Shown in pieces: positions 1 to 5,543 of a stretch of 6,653 bases of DNA (positions are counted from its first letter, which is position 1; each line of letters begins with the position of its first letter). The notes beneath the pieces are model-generated. The model did not search any database. It saw only the letters and a program-made list of their open reading frames with translations, and was not told the DNA's origin. Source of the DNA: Pseudomonadota bacterium (lineage in GTDB: Bacteria; Pseudomonadota; Alphaproteobacteria; Sphingomonadales; Sphingomonadaceae); the NCBI GenBank assembly GCA_023386515.1, contig JAEWJQ010000140.1, positions 1 to 6,653 of the forward strand, given 5' to 3'. The position numbers and the translations under genes are program-made.

Positions 1-2012
1 GGCTGCGCATGGTGCGCGGCGCCGTGATCGGCGTCGCGCTGATGGCGGCGGCGCTCGCGTTCGTTTCCGATGCGGCGGTGCTGGCGCTGCCCGCCGGCTG
101 GGGCGGCGTCGTCGGGCTCGGCATCCAGCATCTCGCCGAATGGGGTTTGAGCTTCATCGGCGCGCCCAATGCCGAGCGCTGGGCGGCGCGCGCGATCGGC
201 CTCGCCGCCGGTGTCGCGGGCATCATCGTCTGGGCGAAGAGCCTCGAGATCGAGCTGGGCGAGCGGCGCTTCCGCCTGCGGCGCAGCCGATCGACCGACG
301 ACGGCGCCGACGGCCTGCCGTTCGACGCCTATGACGACGATGCGGAGGATGAGGAAGAGCCGCTCGACCTGAAGCGGCGGGCGGTGGAGCCGCGCGCGCT
401 CGCCACCCCCGATCCGCGCCCCGCCCCGGTGATTGCCGACCGTACCGTCGCGCCGTCGCAGGCGCGGCCCAAGCCGCAACAGACGCAGCTCGCACTCGAC
501 CACAGCTACACGCTGCCGGGGCTCGACCTGCTCACCCCCTCCCCGCCGGCGCCCAAGGCGGCGGTCGACAAGGCGTCGCTGGAACGGAACGCCCGGCTGC
601 TCGAAAACGTGCTCGACGATTTCAAGGTGCAGGGTGCGATCACCGAAGTGCGCCCCGGCCCGGTCGTGACGATGTACGAGCTGGAGCCGGCGCCGGGCAT
701 CAAGGCGAGCCGCGTCATCGCGCTGGCCGACGACATCGCGCGCAACATGTCGGCGGTGTCGGCGCGCGTCGCGGTGATCCCGGGGCGCAACGTCATCGGC
801 ATCGAACTGCCCAACCAGAAGCGCGAGATGGTCTCGCTTCACGAACTGGTCGGCAGCCAGACGTTCGAGGATCAGGCGGCGCAGCTGCCGATCATTCTCG
901 GCAAGAACATCGCCGGCGATCCGGTCATCGCCGATCTCGCGCCGATGCCGCACCTGCTGGTCGCCGGTACCACCGGCTCGGGCAAGTCGGTCGGCCTCAA
1001 CTGCATGATCATGTCGTTGCTCTACCGGCTGACGCCGGAACAGTGCCGGATGATCATGATCGACCCGAAGATGCTGGAGCTCAGCGTCTACGACGACATC
1101 CCTCACCTCCTGTCACCCGTCGTCACCGATCCCGCCAAGGCGGTGCGCGCGCTGAAATGGGCGGTGGAGACGATGGAGGATCGCTACCGCCAGATGTCGT
1201 CGGTCGGCGTGCGCAGCCTCGCCGGCTTCAACGACAAGGTGCGCGCCGCCAAGGCGAAGGGGCAGCGGCTCGGCCGGCGCGTGCAGACCGGCTACCACCC
1301 CGACACGGGCCAGCCGGTCTATGAGGAAGAGCAGCTCGACTACGAGCCGCTGCCGCAGATCGTCGTCATCGTCGACGAGCTCGCCGACCTGATGATGACC
1401 GCGGGCAAGGAGGTCGAGTTCCTCATCCAGCGCCTCGCGCAGAAGGCGCGCGCGGCGGGCATCCATCTGATCATGGCGACGCAGCGGCCGTCGGTCGACG
1501 TCATCACCGGCGTCATCAAGGCCAATCTGCCGACGCGGATCAGCTTCCACGTCACCAGCAAGATCGATTCGCGCACGATCCTCGGCGAACAGGGCGCGGA
1601 GCAGCTGCTCGGCCGCGGCGACATGCTCTACATGCCGGGCGGCAAGGGCATCGTCCGCGTCCATGGCCCGTTCGTCAGCGACGACGAGGTGCGCGGCGTC
1701 GCCGACCATTGGCGCGGCCAGGGCCAGCCCGATTACATCAGCTCGGTCACCGAGGAGCCGGAGGAGAGCTACACGCTGGAAGGCGCGCCGATCGGCGAGG
1801 ATTCGGCGGAGGACCAGCAGTATCGCCAGGCGATCCAGCTAGTCTGCGAATCGCAGAAGGCGTCGACCAGCTGGCTGCAGCGACAGCTGCGCATCGGCTA
1901 CAATTCCGCCGCGCGGCTGATCGAGCGGATGGAGAAGGACGGCATCGTCGGCCGTCCCGACCATGTCGGCCGTCGCGAAGTGCTGCGCGACGCGGAAGGC
2001 CACGCGATCTGA
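1..2012 (+). CDS. ftsK: DNA translocase FtsK, 3' part (N-terminus outside the window)
   Basis: Inner-membrane, septum-located DNA pump that drives the terminus region of sister chromosomes apart at division and activates XerCD recombination. The frame is open to the left edge, and the first in-window Met (base 9) lies inside the membrane domain, so the true start is upstream. Residues counted from that Met: two hydrophobic segments at about 5-22 and 62-76, probably the last of the usual four; an acidic then Pro-rich linker, about 95-185; the alpha part of the motor from about 190; Walker A GTTGSGKS at 320-327; Walker B with D456-E457; the ATQRPSVDVITG motif after it; and a C-terminal winged-helix gamma domain at about 600-662, which in this family reads polar DNA sequences and contacts XerD. 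The linker is short compared with E. coli FtsK, which is usual in alphaproteobacteria. The reading frame shows no break. Family assignment is essentially certain. Confidence 0.97.
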   Translation, partial: LRMVRGAVIGVALMAAALAFVSDAAVLALPAGWGGVVGLGIQHLAEWGLSFIGAPNAERWAARAIGLAAGVAGIIVWAKSLEIELGERRFRLRRSRSTDDGADGLPFDAYDDDAEDEEEPLDLKRRAVEPRALATPDPRPAPVIADRTVAPSQARPKPQQTQLALDHSYTLPGLDLLTPSPPAPKAAVDKASLERNARLLENVLDDFKVQGAITEVRPGPVVTMYELEPAPGIKASRVIALADDIARNMSAVSARVAVIPGRNVIGIELPNQKREMVSLHELVGSQTFEDQAAQLPIILGKNIAGDPVIADLAPMPHLLVAGTTGSGKSVGLNCMIMSLLYRLTPEQCRMIMIDPKMLELSVYDDIPHLLSPVVTDPAKAVRALKWAVETMEDRYRQMSSVGVRSLAGFNDKVRAAKAKGQRLGRRVQTGYHPDTGQPVYEEEQLDYEPLPQIVVIVDELADLMMTAGKEVEFLIQRLAQKARAAGIHLIMATQRPSVDVITGVIKANLPTRISFHVTSKIDSRTILGEQGAEQLLGRGDMLYMPGGKGIVRVHGPFVSDDEVRGVADHWRGQGQPDYISSVTEEPEESYTLEGAPIGEDSAEDQQYRQAIQLVCESQKASTSWLQRQLRIGYNSAARLIERMEKDGIVGRPDHVGRREVLRDAEGHAI

Positions 2013-2023
2013 GGGTCGGTGCA

Positions 2024-2041
2024 GGGGGAGCCATCGCCCCC
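2024..2041 (+). terminator. Weak hairpin after ftsK
   Basis: Five G (2024-2028) can pair with five C (2037-2041) across an eight-base loop, 12 bases after the ftsK stop. Only two T follow, so this is at best a poor intrinsic terminator or a pause site. In DNA this GC-rich it may be chance, and lolA, 77 bases downstream of ftsK, could be read from the same transcript. Confidence 0.25.
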
Positions 2042-2049
2042 TTCGCCGG

Positions 2050-2064
2050 TTAAGCGGCTATTCA
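2050..2064 (+). promoter_or_regulatory. CtrA-like site upstream of lolA
   Basis: The bases TTAA-N7-TTCA match seven of the eight fixed positions of the full CtrA box, TTAA-N7-TTAA, known from Caulobacter and other alphaproteobacteria. The site ends 25 bases before the lolA start, a plausible promoter position. TTAA is rare in this GC-rich window. The match is imperfect, and I could not assign -35 and -10 boxes around it, so it is a candidate only. Confidence 0.3.
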
Positions 2065-2089
2065 ACGCTTTTCCGGCACCAGGACCCAC

Positions 2090-2701
2090 ATGATCCGACA
2101 TGCATTCGCTCTCGCCGCCGCGCTGGCGGCGCCCGTCGCCGTCCACGCGCAGGCAACCGGCGACCTCGCCGCGGTGCAGCGCCACCTTCAGGCGGTGACC
2201 ACGATGACCGCCGACTTCAGTCAGACCGACCGCAACGGCCGGGTGCTGACCGGCACCTTCACGCTGAAGCGGCCGGGCAAGCTGCGCTTCCAATATCAGA
2301 AGGGCGTGCCGCTGCTGATCGTCGCCGATGGTGGGGCGCTGACCTTCATCGACTATTCGGTGCGCCAGGTGCAGCGCTACCCGATCCGCAACACGCCGCT
2401 CGGCATCCTGCTCGACCCGAGCCGCGACATCACCAAGATGGCCAAGCTGTCGGCGACGTCGAATGCGCAGGTCATCTCGGTCGAGGCGAGCGATCCCAAG
2501 CATCCGGAGATCGGCCGGATCACCCTGATCTTCATGCGCGATCCCGCCGGCCCGGCCGGACTGATGCTGCAAGGCTGGGTGATGGTCGACAGTCAGAACA
2601 ACCGCACGACGATTCGCCTGACGAATCAGAAGTTTGGTGTGCCGGTGAGCGACGGAACGTTCCGCTGGAACGACCCGCGGAAGACCGGTGGGCGAAGCTG
2701 A
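2090..2701 (+). CDS. lolA: Outer-membrane lipoprotein carrier protein LolA
   Basis: Periplasmic chaperone that takes lipoproteins from the LolCDE transporter in the inner membrane and carries them to the outer membrane. The protein has 203 residues, normal for the family. Residues 1-20 form a signal peptide with an Arg-containing start, an Ala-rich core and a likely cleavage after VHA. The mature part shows the LolA hallmarks: FSQT at 43-46, the TFTLKRPGKLRF strand region at about 56-67, a YSVRQVQRYPI strand at about 89-99, TPLGILLD at 102-109, and the late FRWNDP at 191-196. These fold into the half-barrel that shields the acyl chains. The start is supported by AGGA at 2081-2084, five bases before the ATG. 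It lies 77 bases after ftsK, as in related sphingomonads from memory. Many alphaproteobacteria lack LolB, so LolA may deliver cargo without it; that is family knowledge, not visible here. Confidence 0.95.
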   Translation: MIRHAFALAAALAAPVAVHAQATGDLAAVQRHLQAVTTMTADFSQTDRNGRVLTGTFTLKRPGKLRFQYQKGVPLLIVADGGALTFIDYSVRQVQRYPIRNTPLGILLDPSRDITKMAKLSATSNAQVISVEASDPKHPEIGRITLIFMRDPAGPAGLMLQGWVMVDSQNNRTTIRLTNQKFGVPVSDGTFRWNDPRKTGGRS

Positions 2702-2843
2702 ACGAAATATCCGGTTCCATTCATGCAAGCGACAGGTTTGCAGCCCTAAACAGACACCCGCGGATGTGGGGCGTTCGGGATTTTTCCCCCTGTTGCCCGG
2801 ACGGTACCGACCACTTCCCGCCCTGCGTGACGAACGCTGTGTC

Positions 2844-2878
2844 GGCCCTCGCTCCATGCCCCCGGAGCGGGGGCCTTT
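2844..2878 (+). terminator. Strong intrinsic-terminator-like hairpin downstream of lolA
   Basis: GGCCCTCGCTCC (2844-2855) pairs with GGAGCGGGGGCC (2864-2875): 12 bp with one G-T pair and an eight-base loop, followed by TTT. A shorter alternative stem, GCCCCCG with CGGGGGC (2858-2874), competes with it. The T-run is short, as is common in GC-rich alphaproteobacteria. It lies about 140 bases past the lolA stop, so it ends either a long lolA 3' untranslated region or a separate small transcript. Confidence 0.65.
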
Positions 2879-2892
2879 CGCGTTCGTGGTGC

Positions 2893-2907
2893 GCGCCATC
2901 ATGGCGC
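2893..2907. repeat. 15-base near-perfect palindrome
   Basis: GCGCCAT-C-ATGGCGC: two seven-base arms around one central base. The arms are too close to form a good RNA hairpin over their whole length, so if functional it is more likely a binding site for a dimeric protein. I recognise no known operator. It lies about 160 bases before the xth start. Confidence 0.45.
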
Positions 2908-2926
2908 AAGCCGCGAACGCGCGGCC

Positions 2927-2985
2927 GGCGGGCTCTGCCCGTCCGACGTCACGGGCTTTGCTCGTGACGCGTCCGAAGCGGGACG
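2927..2985. repeat. Cluster of three tandem hairpins, REP-like
   Basis: Hairpin A is 2927-2943 (7 bp, loop TCT). Hairpin B is 2947-2969 (10 bp with one G-T pair, loop TTT). Hairpin C is 2970-2985 (5 bp, CGTCC with GGACG). A and B share the core CGGGCTYTGCYCGT, starting at 2929 and 2952 and differing at two positions, so they look like copies of one unit. CGTCCG also occurs twice (2940-2945 and 2970-2975). No T-run follows, so terminator function is unlikely. Tandem imperfect palindromes between genes resemble REP-type extragenic repeats, but whether this unit recurs in the genome cannot be seen here. Confidence 0.5.
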
Positions 2986-3066
2986 TGGGCGCTGCGGCCA
3001 TAGTGACGATCGTGGAAACGCCCCGCCACCTTGCCCCCCCTTCCCCCGCCGCCTAGATGCGGCGGC

Positions 3067-3849
3067 GTGAAGATCGCCTCCTGGAACATCAACTCGGTCC
3101 GCTTCCGCTCCGCCATCGTCGAGCAGTTCCTGACCGAAGCGGCCCCCGACGTCCTCTGCCTGCAGGAGACCAAGGTCGTCGACGCCGACTTCCCGCACGA
3201 TCTGTTCGACCAGCTCGGCTACGTCCACCGCGTCATCCATGGCCAGCGGATGCACCATGGCGTCGCGATCGTCAGCCGCGTGCCGATCGAGGCGGACGAC
3301 CGGTTCGACTGGCAGGCCAATCAGGAGGCACGGCACGTCGGTATCCGGTTGCCGGGCGGCGTCCGCCTCGAGAACGTCTACGTCCCCGCCGGCGGCGACG
3401 AGCCGGACCGTGAGGTCAATCCGAAGTTCGGGCAGAAGCTCGATTTCCTGGCGCGGATGACCGAATGGTCGCGCAGCCTCGCCTGCCCGACGATCCTGAC
3501 CGGCGATTTCAACATCGCGCCGCTGCCCAGCGACGTCTGGAACCACAAGGCGCTGCTCAAGACGGTCAGCCATACGCCGATTGAGGTCGCGGCGCTCGAC
3601 GGCTTGCAGGCATCGAACGATTGGGTCGATCTCGGCCGGCATTTCTATCCGGCGCCGGCGCGGCTGCACACCTGGTGGAGTTATCGCTCGCCCGACTGGA
3701 CCAAAAACGATCGCGGCCGCCGCCTCGACCATATGTGGGCGACCGGCGACGTCGCACGCCAGGCGATCGCGCACACCGTATTCGAGGATTGCCGCAGCTG
3801 GTTGAAGCCGTCGGACCATGTGCCGATCATGACCGAGTTTGCTTTTTGA
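3067..3849 (+). CDS. xth: Exodeoxyribonuclease III (AP endonuclease)
   Basis: Cytoplasmic base-excision-repair enzyme of the ExoIII/APE1 family: it cuts the backbone 5' of abasic sites and has 3'-5' exonuclease and 3'-phosphodiesterase activity, using a divalent metal. The 260 residues match the usual length of about 260-270. From the GTG start: N7 in KIASWNIN, E34 in LQETK (metal ligand), Y105 in NVYVP, D147 and N149 in LTGDFNIAP, the RLDHMW motif, and the final D250-H251 pair in SDHVP. All catalytic residues are present. I chose GTG at 3067 because family members begin with [10 protein letters not shown]; the in-frame TTG at 3031 would add a Pro-rich tail never seen in the family. No clear Shine-Dalgarno precedes the GTG, and a 7-bp hairpin (3046-3052 with 3059-3065) ends one base before it. 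The stop overlaps the ribA start. Confidence 0.95.
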   Translation: MKIASWNINSVRFRSAIVEQFLTEAAPDVLCLQETKVVDADFPHDLFDQLGYVHRVIHGQRMHHGVAIVSRVPIEADDRFDWQANQEARHVGIRLPGGVRLENVYVPAGGDEPDREVNPKFGQKLDFLARMTEWSRSLACPTILTGDFNIAPLPSDVWNHKALLKTVSHTPIEVAALDGLQASNDWVDLGRHFYPAPARLHTWWSYRSPDWTKNDRGRRLDHMWATGDVARQAIAHTVFEDCRSWLKPSDHVPIMTEFAF

Positions 3850-4925
3850 GCGACGTGCATCCCCACGACGCGCAGCGCGCGATCGATCCGCGTGCTGCGG
3901 CGCGTGCGGTCGACGCATTGCGGCGGGGATGGCCGATCGCAATCGATGGGCTGACACTGCTCGCGGTCGAGACGGCGGATGCCGACCGGCTTGCAGCGTT
4001 CGATCCGGCGGGCGGGGCAGGGGTGCTGATTTCGTCCGGCCGGGCGGTGACGCTGAAGCTCGCCAACCAGCTCGCGGCCGCCGATCCCGATGCGCCGGTG
4101 CTGATCGAACCCACGCCCTGGCTCGATTTCGCCGCCGCGACCGCGCTGGCCGATCCGAGCCTTGATCTGGCGACCCCGCTCAAGGGACCGTGGCGGACGG
4201 TGACATTGGACCGGCCGGTCGCCGCTGCGGCGGCGCTGCGGCTGGCGCGGATCGCCGGGTTGCTGCCGGCCTTCTTCGTCGGCGGTCGCGATCCGGAGGT
4301 GACGATCACCCCCGCCGATATCGACGCGCATGAAGATGCCCGCCGCCTGACGCTGGCGACGCGGGCGCGGCTGCCGGTCGAGGGCGCGGAGGATGCCGAG
4401 ATCGCCGCCTTCCGTTCGCCGGAAAGTGCCGACGAGCATGTCGCGCTGCTGATCGGCCAACCCGACGGACAGCCGCCGCTGGTGCGGCTGCACAGCGAAT
4501 GCCTGACCGGCGACGTGCTCGGCAGCCTGAAGTGCGATTGCGGGCCGCAGCTTCACGCCGCGATCCGCGCCATCCAGGCGAGCGGCTGGGGCATCCTGCT
4601 CTATCTGCGTCAGGAGGGGCGGGGGATCGGGCTGGTCAACAAGCTGCGTGCCTATGCGCTGCAGGACCAGGGATTCGACACGGTCGACGCCAATACCCGG
4701 CTGGGCTTTGCGGTCGATGCGCGCGATTTCGGCGTGGCGGCGCGGATGCTGCAATTGCTCGGTCAACGATCGGTGCGGCTGCTGACCAACAATCCGGCCA
4801 AGGTAGCGGGGCTGCAGGCAGCGGGGATGACGGTAGTCGAGCGCGTGCCGCACAGCCTGCCGCCCAATCCGCATAACGAACGCTATCTGGCGACGAAGCG
4901 CGACCGCACCGGGCACCAGCTCTGA
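3846..4925 (+). CDS. ribA: GTP cyclohydrolase II with degenerate DHBP-synthase-like N-terminus
   Basis: First step of riboflavin synthesis: GTP is opened to 2,5-diamino-6-ribosylamino-pyrimidinone 5'-phosphate, formate and pyrophosphate. With the TTG start at 3846 the protein has 359 residues, against about 200 for E. coli RibA. The C-terminal part, from about residue 165, is a full enzyme: zinc ligands C219, C230 and C232 in [10 protein letters not shown] and LKCDCG, the RQEGRGIGL loop at 255-263, then [17 protein letters not shown] and LLTNNPAKV. Residues 12-145 resemble DHBP synthase (RibB) in outline (A-x-x-x-L-R-x-G-x-x-I near 21-31, [12 protein letters not shown] at 131-142) but lack the DDEDREN metal motif and the GHTEA catalytic His. 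I infer an inactive, perhaps structural, domain. The start TTGA overlaps the xth stop, suggesting coupled translation; GTG at 3855 is an alternative. I see no FMN riboswitch, consistent with a start inside xth. Confidence 0.93.
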   Translation: MSDVHPHDAQRAIDPRAAARAVDALRRGWPIAIDGLTLLAVETADADRLAAFDPAGGAGVLISSGRAVTLKLANQLAAADPDAPVLIEPTPWLDFAAATALADPSLDLATPLKGPWRTVTLDRPVAAAAALRLARIAGLLPAFFVGGRDPEVTITPADIDAHEDARRLTLATRARLPVEGAEDAEIAAFRSPESADEHVALLIGQPDGQPPLVRLHSECLTGDVLGSLKCDCGPQLHAAIRAIQASGWGILLYLRQEGRGIGLVNKLRAYALQDQGFDTVDANTRLGFAVDARDFGVAARMLQLLGQRSVRLLTNNPAKVAGLQAAGMTVVERVPHSLPPNPHNERYLATKRDRTGHQL

Positions 4926-4928
4926 TCC

Positions 4929-4950
4929 CGCTCCTGCTGACGGGAGCGTT
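4929..4950 (+). terminator. Hairpin terminator after ribA, in the convergent gap
   Basis: CGCTCCTG (4929-4936) pairs with CGGGAGCG (4941-4948) around the loop CTGA: 8 bp including one G-T pair, followed by only TTG. It starts four bases after the ribA stop and lies in the 76-base gap between ribA and the oppositely oriented mmcB, so it may stop transcripts from both sides. The weak T-run lowers confidence in factor-independent termination. Confidence 0.55.
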
Positions 4951-5001
4951 GAGGGAGGAGAGTCGCTACCGGATCTCCAGCAGCTACCGCGGCGCAACGG
5001 A

Positions 5002-5493
5002 TCAGTCGGCGAAGGCGTCCGGATCGATCAGCCCGGTCAGCCGCCGGGCCGCGCGGCGGGCGAACGACAGGGTACAGCGTTTGCGGACATGCGCAGGCAG
5101 GGGATGGGTGTGCGCCTCGCGCACGATCGCCGCATCGTAGCGGTCGGCGACGATCACCCCGGTGCGTTCCGGCAGGAAGGCGACGCCGTCGAGCGGTGCG
5201 AGGTCGAAACCGGCCGGCACTGCCCAGTAATAGCGGTCGCAATGCGCCAAATAGTCGGGCCATTTGCCGTCGCCGAGCAGATCGGCCCGCGACACCTTGA
5301 TCTCGACGATGACCAACTGGCCACGCGCGTCGAGCGCCATCAGGTCGGCGCGGCGGCCGCCGTCGAGCGGTACTTCGGAGATAGCGGCGAGGTCGTGGCG
5401 CAGCAGCATCCGCGTCACGCCGCGCGCGACGTCGGCGGCGCAGATCGCGGGATCACCGCCGTCCAAACACGAAGCCGGGGCCATGTCGAGCAT
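5002..5493 (-). CDS. mmcB: MmcB family DNA repair protein (PD-(D/E)XK nuclease fold)
   Basis: Small putative nuclease of the DNA-damage response. In Caulobacter, mmcB is a LexA-regulated gene needed for normal mitomycin C resistance; its exact substrate is unsettled. The protein has 163 residues. The PD-(D/E)XK core is visible: E40 in SEVPL, D50 in GRRADLMALD, then E64 and K66 in VIVEIKVSRADLLGD, followed by KWPDYL and CDRYYWAVP; the C-terminal third is basic (RKR, ARRAARR). All expected acidic residues and the Lys are intact. The start at 5493 is the first ATG; a second in-frame ATG at 5484 (residue 4) is equally possible. Family members begin about 20-25 residues before the VARGV helix, which fits both. 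A perfect SOS box lies 12 bases upstream (5506-5520), and an inverted repeat spans both ATGs. It sits 50 bases after sleB in the same direction but has its own damage control. Confidence 0.92.
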   Translation of the reverse strand: MLDMAPASCLDGGDPAICAADVARGVTRMLLRHDLAAISEVPLDGGRRADLMALDARGQLVIVEIKVSRADLLGDGKWPDYLAHCDRYYWAVPAGFDLAPLDGVAFLPERTGVIVADRYDAAIVREAHTHPLPAHVRKRCTLSFARRAARRLTGLIDPDAFAD

Positions 5494-5504
5494 GACCCCG
5501 GCTT
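5472..5504 (-). promoter_or_regulatory. Inverted repeat over the mmcB start codons
   Basis: AAGCCGGGG (5472-5480) and CCCCGGCTT (5496-5504) are perfect complements. Inside them CATG pairs with CATG (5482-5485 with 5491-5494) after one mismatch, leaving the loop TCGAG. As RNA read leftward this is 9 bp plus 4 bp, holding both possible start codons and the only G-rich Shine-Dalgarno-like bases. It could hinder translation of mmcB, slow read-through from sleB, or serve as an operator next to the LexA box. The structure is direct; the role is inferred. Confidence 0.6.
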
Positions 5505-5505
5505 A

Positions 5506-5520
5506 GAACATTTCACGAAC
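5506..5520 (-). promoter_or_regulatory. LexA binding site (SOS box) upstream of mmcB
   Basis: On the minus strand the sequence reads GTTC-GTGAAAT-GTTC, an exact match to the alphaproteobacterial LexA box, the direct repeat GTTC-N7-GTTC. It ends 12 bases before the first mmcB ATG, and mmcB is a known LexA target in Caulobacter, so position and gene identity agree. By eye I found no second perfect copy in the window. LexA bound here would repress mmcB until DNA damage triggers LexA self-cleavage. I could not assign the promoter boxes with confidence. Confidence 0.85.
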
Positions 5521-5533
5521 GGGGCAAGCCCCG
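5520..5533 (-). terminator. Short hairpin between sleB and mmcB
   Basis: On the minus strand CGGGG pairs with CCCCG around CTTG, 10 bases after the sleB stop, followed by TTC. It is a small stem with hardly any T-run. Its last base is the first C of the outer GTTC half of the SOS box on the plus-strand numbering, so any sleB termination signal and the mmcB operator are tightly packed together. Confidence 0.35.
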
Positions 5534-5543
5534 GATCGCGAAA

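Larger units (their letters stand above)
2702..3066. other. Gene-free spacer between lolA and xth
   Basis: I see no convincing protein gene in these 365 bases. Frames that cross them have low-complexity Arg/Pro/Ala translations and no ribosome binding site. The first 140 bases are less GC-rich than the flanks and include a short GGGA-TTTT-TCCC inverted repeat (2777-2788) and a 7-bp pairing of GCGTTCG (2771-2777) with CGAACGC (2831-2837). A strong terminator-like hairpin follows at 2844-2875, then a 15-base near-palindrome (2893-2907) and three tandem hairpins (2927-2985). The last 30 bases before xth are C-rich. The stretch could be the 3' untranslated region of lolA, a small RNA gene, or both. 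The xth promoter must lie in it or upstream; CATAGT at 2998-3003 is a weak -10 candidate without a -35 partner. Confidence 0.6.

Noticed and set aside
2777..2788. GGGA-TTTT-TCCC as a terminator
   Set aside because: The four-base stem is too short, and C rather than T follows it.
2740..2880. 6S RNA as an identity for the possible small RNA
   Set aside because: I could not find the long closing stem and central bubble expected of 6S; only scattered pairings and a terminator are visible.
1898..3001. Long minus-strand open frame (367 codons) over the ftsK end, lolA and the spacer
   Set aside because: It lies antisense to certain genes, is rich in Arg, His and Ala, and matches no family. Such frames are common in GC-rich DNA.
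2688..3056. 122-codon plus-strand open frame in the lolA-xth spacer
   Set aside because: It begins inside lolA without a ribosome site, runs through the terminator and repeat hairpins, and has a Pro/Arg/Ala-rich translation.
3780..3846. FMN riboswitch before ribA
   Set aside because: ribA starts inside the xth stop codon, and the upstream bases are xth coding sequence without riboswitch features.
2899..3957. Long minus-strand open frame antisense to xth
   Set aside because: It is a complementary-strand shadow of xth, whose catalytic motifs are all intact on the plus strand.
3681..4997. 438-codon minus-strand open frame antisense to ribA
   Set aside because: ribA has clear zinc-binding and catalytic motifs; the antisense translation is low in complexity and unrecognisable.
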